Positions 59,859 to 64,000 of a DNA stretch of 64,000 nt are shown in pieces. The position numbers and the translations under genes were made by a program. The stretch comes from Providencia rettgeri (GTDB taxonomy: Bacteria > Pseudomonadota > Gammaproteobacteria > Enterobacterales > Enterobacteriaceae), in NCBI RefSeq assembly GCF_001874625.1, contig NZ_CP017671.1, positions 1,302,001 to 1,366,000 on the forward strand, in the 5' to 3' direction. Within the stretch, counting starts at the first letter, position 1. Every line of letters starts with the position of its first letter. A model generated the notes under the pieces. That model had not been told where the DNA came from. It saw nothing but the letters and a program-made list of their open reading frames with translations, and ran no database searches.

Positions 59859-59894
59859 TACACAAATTACACATTATTTACTATATATATAGTG
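59859..59894. other. Candidate right attachment site of the island
   Basis: TACACAAATTACACATTATT lies inside, then ACTATATATATAGT (59880-59893, a perfect palindrome) with TATATAGTG at 59886-59894. TACACA occurs at 59859, 59868 and, beyond the edge, 59944. Compare with the left site at 45368-45387. Confidence 0.5.
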
Positions 59895-59911
59895 CAGTCT
59901 TCAGGAAAAAG

Positions 59912-59935
59912 AAACCCCCAATTAAGGGGGTTTTT
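59912..59935. terminator. Terminator after maeA
   Basis: AACCCCC and GGGGGTTTTT around a short AATTAA loop give a bidirectional intrinsic terminator. It is probably the native maeA terminator, just outside the island. Confidence 0.88.
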
Positions 59936-60000
59936 ATCAAATTTACACAGTTCTATGTACTATAGAGAACTAAGAGCCCCTTTCATACGCTTATTACGAA

Positions 60001-61698
60001 TTAAAATGAAGTTCGTTTATAAGTGCGGTACTCCGGTTTCCAGAAATTACGTTCAATTGCTTCATCAAGTGCTTCATCCGAAGTTACGGTTGCAACACCT
60101 TGAATCTGTGCTTCTTTTGCAACTTGTTTAGCAATGATACGAGAAACGTGTTGGATATCAGAAAGCAAAGGTAATAACGCCCCTTTCCCTTCTTTTGCCA
60201 GAGGAGAACAGCTTGCTAACGCACGGCTGGCAGCCATTAACATACCATCAGTGACACGTTTAGCACCAGAGGCAATCACACCAAGACCAATACCCGGGAA
60301 GATATAGGAGTTGTTACATTGTGCAATTGGGAACACTTGGTCTTTGTAAGACACTGGGCTAAATGGACTTCCTGTTGCGACTAAGGCCTTGCCATCAGTC
60401 CAATTGATAATGTCTTCAGGGCGAGCTTCAACCCGCGAAGTTGGGTTCGATAATGGCATGACGATAGGGCGTTCACAGTGCTTATGCATCTCTTTAATGA
60501 TTTCTTCTGTGAATAACCCAGCTTGGCCAGATACACCAATTAATATGGTTGGTTTGGCATTACGCACCACATCTAACAGTGAAATTGAGTCACTGTTAAC
60601 ATCCCAATCAGTTAAACTTCCACTGTTTTGGGTTAATTTGGCTTGGAAGTCGAGTAAATTAGGCAGTTTATCGGTTAACAGACCAAAGCGGTCAACCATA
60701 TAAATGCGCGAACGCGCTTCTTCGTCACTCAGACCCTCAGATTTCATTTGGGCAATGATTTGCTCAGCAATACCACACCCGGCTGAACCGGCGCCTAAGA
60801 AAGTGACGCGTTGGTCGCTTAACTTACTACCAGCAGCATGGCTAGCTGCAATTAAGCTACCAAGTGCGACGGATGCAGTACCTTGAATATCATCATTAAA
60901 ACAGCAGAGCTCATCACGGTAGCGGTTTAACAACGGCATTGCATTCTTCTGTGCAAAATCTTCAAATTGCAGCAATACATTTGGCCAGCGGCGTTTTACC
61001 GCTTGTACAAATTCTTCGAGGAATTCGTTGTATTCATCGCCAGTGATCCGTGGATGACGCCATCCCATATACAGGGGGTCATTCAGGCGTTGTGGATTAT
61101 TGGTCCCCACATCAATAACGATTGGCAGGGTATAAGCTGGGCTGATCCCCCCACACGCAGTATATAAAGAGAGTTTACCAATTGGGATGCCCATTCCACC
61201 GATACCTTGGTCACCAAGACCTAAGATACGTTCACCATCGGTTACAACGATGACTTTTACGTTTTGTTTGGTGGCATTTTGTAGCATGTCGTCGATGTAT
61301 TCACGGTTCGGATAAGAAATAAATAAACCGCGTGCACGACGATAAATATCAGAGAAATGCTCACAGGCTTCACCCACCGTAGGGGTATAGATGATTGGCA
61401 TGACCTCTGTAAGGTGGGCATCAATAAGGCGATAAAATAAGGTTTCGTTGGTGTCTTGAATATTTCTTAAATAGATATGCTTATCAATATCTGATTTAAA
61501 ATCAATTAATTGGCGGTAAGCACGCTCAACTTGTTCTTCGATGGTTTCAACTTGTTCAGGCAGTAATCCATGTAAGTTAAAACTTGCGCGTTCTTCTTCG
61601 GTGAACGCACTTCCTTTATTCAGTAAAGGAAACTCAAGCAAAATTGGGCCAGCGTAGGGTATATAGAGAGGGCGTTTTGTTTCGTATTCATGTTCCAT
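60001..61698 (-). CDS. maeA: NAD-dependent malic enzyme
   Basis: Oxidative decarboxylation of malate to pyruvate with NAD. 565 residues as in E. coli MaeA (SfcA). Landmarks: [16 protein letters not shown] with the catalytic Tyr, [36 protein letters not shown] with metal ligands, and the NAD loop [17 protein letters not shown]. Chromosomal gene on the right side of the island. Confidence 0.96.
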   Translation of the reverse strand: MEHEYETKRPLYIPYAGPILLEFPLLNKGSAFTEEERASFNLHGLLPEQVETIEEQVERAYRQLIDFKSDIDKHIYLRNIQDTNETLFYRLIDAHLTEVMPIIYTPTVGEACEHFSDIYRRARGLFISYPNREYIDDMLQNATKQNVKVIVVTDGERILGLGDQGIGGMGIPIGKLSLYTACGGISPAYTLPIVIDVGTNNPQRLNDPLYMGWRHPRITGDEYNEFLEEFVQAVKRRWPNVLLQFEDFAQKNAMPLLNRYRDELCCFNDDIQGTASVALGSLIAASHAAGSKLSDQRVTFLGAGSAGCGIAEQIIAQMKSEGLSDEEARSRIYMVDRFGLLTDKLPNLLDFQAKLTQNSGSLTDWDVNSDSISLLDVVRNAKPTILIGVSGQAGLFTEEIIKEMHKHCERPIVMPLSNPTSRVEARPEDIINWTDGKALVATGSPFSPVSYKDQVFPIAQCNNSYIFPGIGLGVIASGAKRVTDGMLMAASRALASCSPLAKEGKGALLPLLSDIQHVSRIIAKQVAKEAQIQGVATVTSDEALDEAIERNFWKPEYRTYKRTSF

Positions 61699-62126
61699 GA
61701 AATATCACTCTTCGGACGATTAATCAACAAAGTCAGGGTAGATCCTAAGCTAAACAGCAAATATGTACAGTAAATAATGATAAAAAAGCGTTAAAAAATT
61801 TACTGAAAAATATTGTGCATATGATAAGGAGTTTAAGCGCGAAAGGGAATGAAAGCTGTCAATGGTGTACTCATTACGGTGGGTAGATCACGGTTAGGCA
61901 AGTATGAATGAATTCTTTTTATCTCAACGGTTTTTTAAACAATGGTTTAACTTCCTGATGGATAAATTCTCTTAATGTTTTTTTCACTGTTTTTAATGAG
62001 TTAGTGAGTGAAAAAATTAGTTTACTGTAAGCGAAATTATATTTTCAAACATCATATATTGCTGCAAGTTTTAAATTTATATAAGTTGAATTTTATTTTA
62101 TATTTCATTTTTCACTAAGGAGTTTT
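61699..62126. other. maeA-hypothetical gene intergenic region
   Basis: 428 bp of A+T-rich DNA between divergent genes. TTTTTTCACT (61979-61988) faces AGTGAAAAAA (62007-62016), a perfect 10-bp inverted repeat. No gene seen. AAGGAG before 62127 is the ribosome site of the next gene. Confidence 0.5.
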
Positions 62127-62750
62127 ATGAATTTAATTAATGGGGTGTTAAGAAATAAGCGTATTTATATATTACTTATTATGGCATTTCTAGGAGGAAT
62201 GAATCACTCAAGAGCAGACTATAACCCAATAGAAACACTAAGGAATATTGACAACTATTTCTATGAAAACAAATATGGTTCATCAATTTTTGGTCGAGTT
62301 ATAACAGATTATTTTTATTTGGTGATGAAAGAAAAAAACAAAACAATTAATAAAACATTGATAGACAAAATAAATTATGACCATGCATTAGAAATGCTTC
62401 AAGTATTGAAGCGAAAAGCGAGGAAACAGAGTACAGGTGAAAAAGTCTCTCATGATATGACCTATAAAGAAGCAGATGAAATACACTATCTGGTTATGTT
62501 ACGTAATAAAATACCGGAAGAAGCTTGGGTTTTAGGTGTGGTATTTTCTGTATTAGATGAAAAAGAAAAAGAATTTTATTGGCAAAAAATTATGGCAGCT
62601 TCCGGAGACCGTGGCCAGGAATTATCGGTAATATACAGCTTAATGAAAGTGATGTTAGAAAAGGAAAAGAAGGCCACTAAAAAACAGAAAATCATTATTA
62701 ATAAATGGTATGAACGTATGAGTAAAACATTATCTTTTGCTAAATCATAG
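62127..62750 (+). CDS. Unrecognised protein with N-terminal membrane signal
   Basis: 207 residues, lysine rich and A+T-rich codons. RIYILLIMAFLGGMNHSRA near the start is a signal peptide or anchor, then YNPIETLRNIDNYFYENK. The block MTYKEADEIHYLV...IPEEAWVLGVVFSVLDE...FYWQKIMAASGD is repeated in related form in the last gene of the window, so the two are paralogues. Function unknown; the grouping with another exported protein is reminiscent of secreted toxin and immunity loci. Confidence 0.7.
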   Translation: MNLINGVLRNKRIYILLIMAFLGGMNHSRADYNPIETLRNIDNYFYENKYGSSIFGRVITDYFYLVMKEKNKTINKTLIDKINYDHALEMLQVLKRKARKQSTGEKVSHDMTYKEADEIHYLVMLRNKIPEEAWVLGVVFSVLDEKEKEFYWQKIMAASGDRGQELSVIYSLMKVMLEKEKKATKKQKIIINKWYERMSKTLSFAKS

Positions 62751-62809
62751 TTTTCATTTAAATAAGTTTAAAAATTAAATGTTATATAAATGTTAAGGTT
62801 TCAATTATT

Positions 62810-63502
62810 ATGAAATTATATTTTGGTTTGATTCTACCGTTATTATTATTCTCTCATATTTCTTATGGGGAGAACCGCCCCGGTTTTGTTTGTGGACAGT
62901 TTAATAAGAATATTATCGAAGTTCCTAGTGAGTATGTTTTTCCATTTGCTGAATATGAAGGGTATAGCTATTTTGATCCAAGGTTTGTTGAAAACAAAAA
63001 AGGGTGTGAGGCTAATTTTAGAATTCTGCCAATGAGGATGTCATGGCCAGAAATGAAACCAATTGATTCAAATGAAAATATAAAAATAATTAGAGTATCT
63101 ATTGAACCACTAGATGGAGATGTTAATGGCTATCTAGAGTATAAAAGATACTTATATCTTGATAGAGGAGAGGAGAAAATAAAAGGCGAGGTATTGTATG
63201 ATGAAAAAATAAATCTTTACTTTAGCGATGTTGAATTAAAGAGGATGAAAAAAAATATTGATCCGGAATATTATAAAAACAGATACTATTGGGATTTGAA
63301 AAATAATGATGTAAATACTTTATTTGAATGTATTTGGATTCCATTTAGACAGGAGTATAGTGACTGTGATGCTATTTTTTTAATTGAAAACATTGGTGTT
63401 AAAGTTAGGTTAAATATGATTTTTGATGATTTAATTATGTGGGAAGAAATAAAGAATGATATTGTTATATTTTTAAACCAGAAAATGATAAATAGGAAAT
63501 GA
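62810..63502 (+). CDS. Unrecognised exported protein
   Basis: 230 residues with a clear signal peptide (MKLYFGLILPLLLFSHISYG, cut before ENRPGF). The mature part is rich in aromatic and charged residues with three or more cysteines (FVCGQF, KKGCEANF, LFECIWIP). No family recognised. It lies 59 bp after the previous gene and 3 bp before the next, so all three are probably one operon. A periplasmic immunity-like role is one possibility. Confidence 0.7.
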   Translation: MKLYFGLILPLLLFSHISYGENRPGFVCGQFNKNIIEVPSEYVFPFAEYEGYSYFDPRFVENKKGCEANFRILPMRMSWPEMKPIDSNENIKIIRVSIEPLDGDVNGYLEYKRYLYLDRGEEKIKGEVLYDEKINLYFSDVELKRMKKNIDPEYYKNRYYWDLKNNDVNTLFECIWIPFRQEYSDCDAIFLIENIGVKVRLNMIFDDLIMWEEIKNDIVIFLNQKMINRK

Positions 63503-63505
63503 TAA

Positions 63506-64000
63506 ATGAATAATGTAACTAGTAGAAAAGGGAATATGAAATTAAATTGGACTGATACGTCTAAGGCTTTAAAAATATTAATTTTAACTAAAAAACCAGA
63601 ATTGATGTATGAATATTTAGAAAGCAAAGGGGATCGATATGCTCCGTTAGCTAATAGTGTGGTAAAAGGGGACTCTTTTTCAGGTGCTTTTGCGTTAAAT
63701 TATTTAGAAGAAGTAACAATAGAAAATGGTAAAAAATTTAATGAGGATAAAGTTAACAATATACGATTCGATATGGCTTATGGTTATGTCAAAATTTTAC
63801 GAGACAGATTCACTGAGGAAGGCATAGAAATAAAAGGTGATATAACCCATGAAGAAGCAATGAAATTTCATGAACGTGTTTTTAGTAAATATGGCTTACC
63901 TGCGGAATCCTGGACCTTACAACCTGTTTTTGATGTACTATCAAACGGAGAAATAAGGGAGGTGTATTGGCAAAAGGCATTGGATGCGGTAGGTAATACA
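63506..64000 (+). CDS. Unrecognised protein, paralogue of 62127-62750, cut by window
   Basis: Opens at ATG 63506, three bases after the previous stop, and stays open for 165 codons to the window edge. No signal peptide is seen (MNNVTSRKGNMKLNWTDTSK). The segment ITHEEAMKFHERVFSKYGLP followed by AESWTLQPVFDVL and EVYWQKALDAVGN aligns with the product of 62127-62750. The rest lies outside. Confidence 0.7.
   Translation, partial: MNNVTSRKGNMKLNWTDTSKALKILILTKKPELMYEYLESKGDRYAPLANSVVKGDSFSGAFALNYLEEVTIENGKKFNEDKVNNIRFDMAYGYVKILRDRFTEEGIEIKGDITHEEAMKFHERVFSKYGLPAESWTLQPVFDVLSNGEIREVYWQKALDAVGNT

Larger units (their letters stand above)
45368..59894. mobile_element. Gamma-Mobile-Trio-like integrative island carrying a mobile integron
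   Basis: About 14.5 kb between aarA and maeA, with higher G+C and different codon use from both. Right part: five overlapping minus-strand genes for two tyrosine recombinases, a 222-residue protein, a coiled-coil protein and a RecD2-like helicase. Left part: a complete integron with eight cassettes. The order and sizes match what I recall of GMT islands (GmtY, GmtZ, GmtX, VPA1267-like), which carry defence and resistance cargo. Boundaries are set at a shared TATATAGTG core (45368-45376 and 59886-59894) and are approximate. No tRNA gene is visible at either side. Confidence 0.85.

Noticed and set aside
45340-59985. Alternative outer terminal inverted repeats (GGGGCC... at 45353 and ...AGCCCCTTT near 59980)
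   Set aside because: The match is loose and gapped, and the right part lies beyond what looks like the native maeA terminator; the TATATAGTG model is simpler. Not excluded.

Overview
The window is chromosomal DNA of an enterobacterium of the order Morganellaceae, almost certainly a Providencia. The gene blocks follow the Escherichia coli order around bio-uvrB, moa, ybh, dinG, moeAB and folE, but the DNA is A+T rich. The rhomboid protease at 44348-45235 closely resembles P. stuartii AarA as I remember it, with enough differences to suggest another species of the genus.

Layout. 1-7489: biotin cluster (bioA partial on minus, bioBFCD on plus, with a BirA-type operator between) and uvrB, which carries an apparent one-base deletion in a 7-G run. 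7572-10578 (minus): glutaminase, AEC-family transporter, YvcK-like protein. 11245-14381: Moco-riboswitch-like leader, moaA-moaC-moaD-moaE without moaB, and ybhL. 14589-20438 (minus): the ybhG-ybhF-ybhS-ybhR export system behind its regulator cecR, divergent from rhlE. 22349-32278: dusC, a YeaQ/YmgE-type membrane protein, sseA, an overlooked 53-residue ORF, dinG, dps, rhtA, a LOG-family protein, a GNAT and ybiT. 32389-38360: yjdM, moeB, moeA, an MFS transporter, folE, yeiB. 38402-44330: sanA, a secreted CBM9-like protein, murQ, a MurP-type PTS transporter, a MurR-type regulator and a TauE/SafE permease. Matching palindromes lie before the CBM9-like gene and murQ.

The remarkable part is a foreign island of about 14.5 kb (about 45368-59894) between aarA and maeA. 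Its right part is one overlapping minus-strand operon of five genes: two tyrosine recombinases (490 and 873 residues), a 222-residue protein, a 147-residue coiled-coil protein and a RecD2-like helicase. Sizes and order match the Gamma-Mobile-Trio element (GmtY, GmtZ, GmtX and a VPA1267-like protein). Its left part is a complete mobile integron: an integrase unlike IntI1 with a perfect LexA box, an attI junction, and eight cassettes carrying a trimethoprim-resistance dfrA, an ereA macrolide esterase, DinB, DnaJ-zinc-finger, hypothetical, secreted, HIT-like and GNAT proteins. A 24-bp direct repeat flanks the integron. The two ends of the island share a short core and TACACA motifs that would form a symmetric site in a circular form. 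All cassettes are transcribed toward aarA.

60001-64000: maeA on minus, then an A+T-rich cluster of three unrecognised proteins, two of them paralogous, with secretion signals on the first two. The last gene runs off the window.
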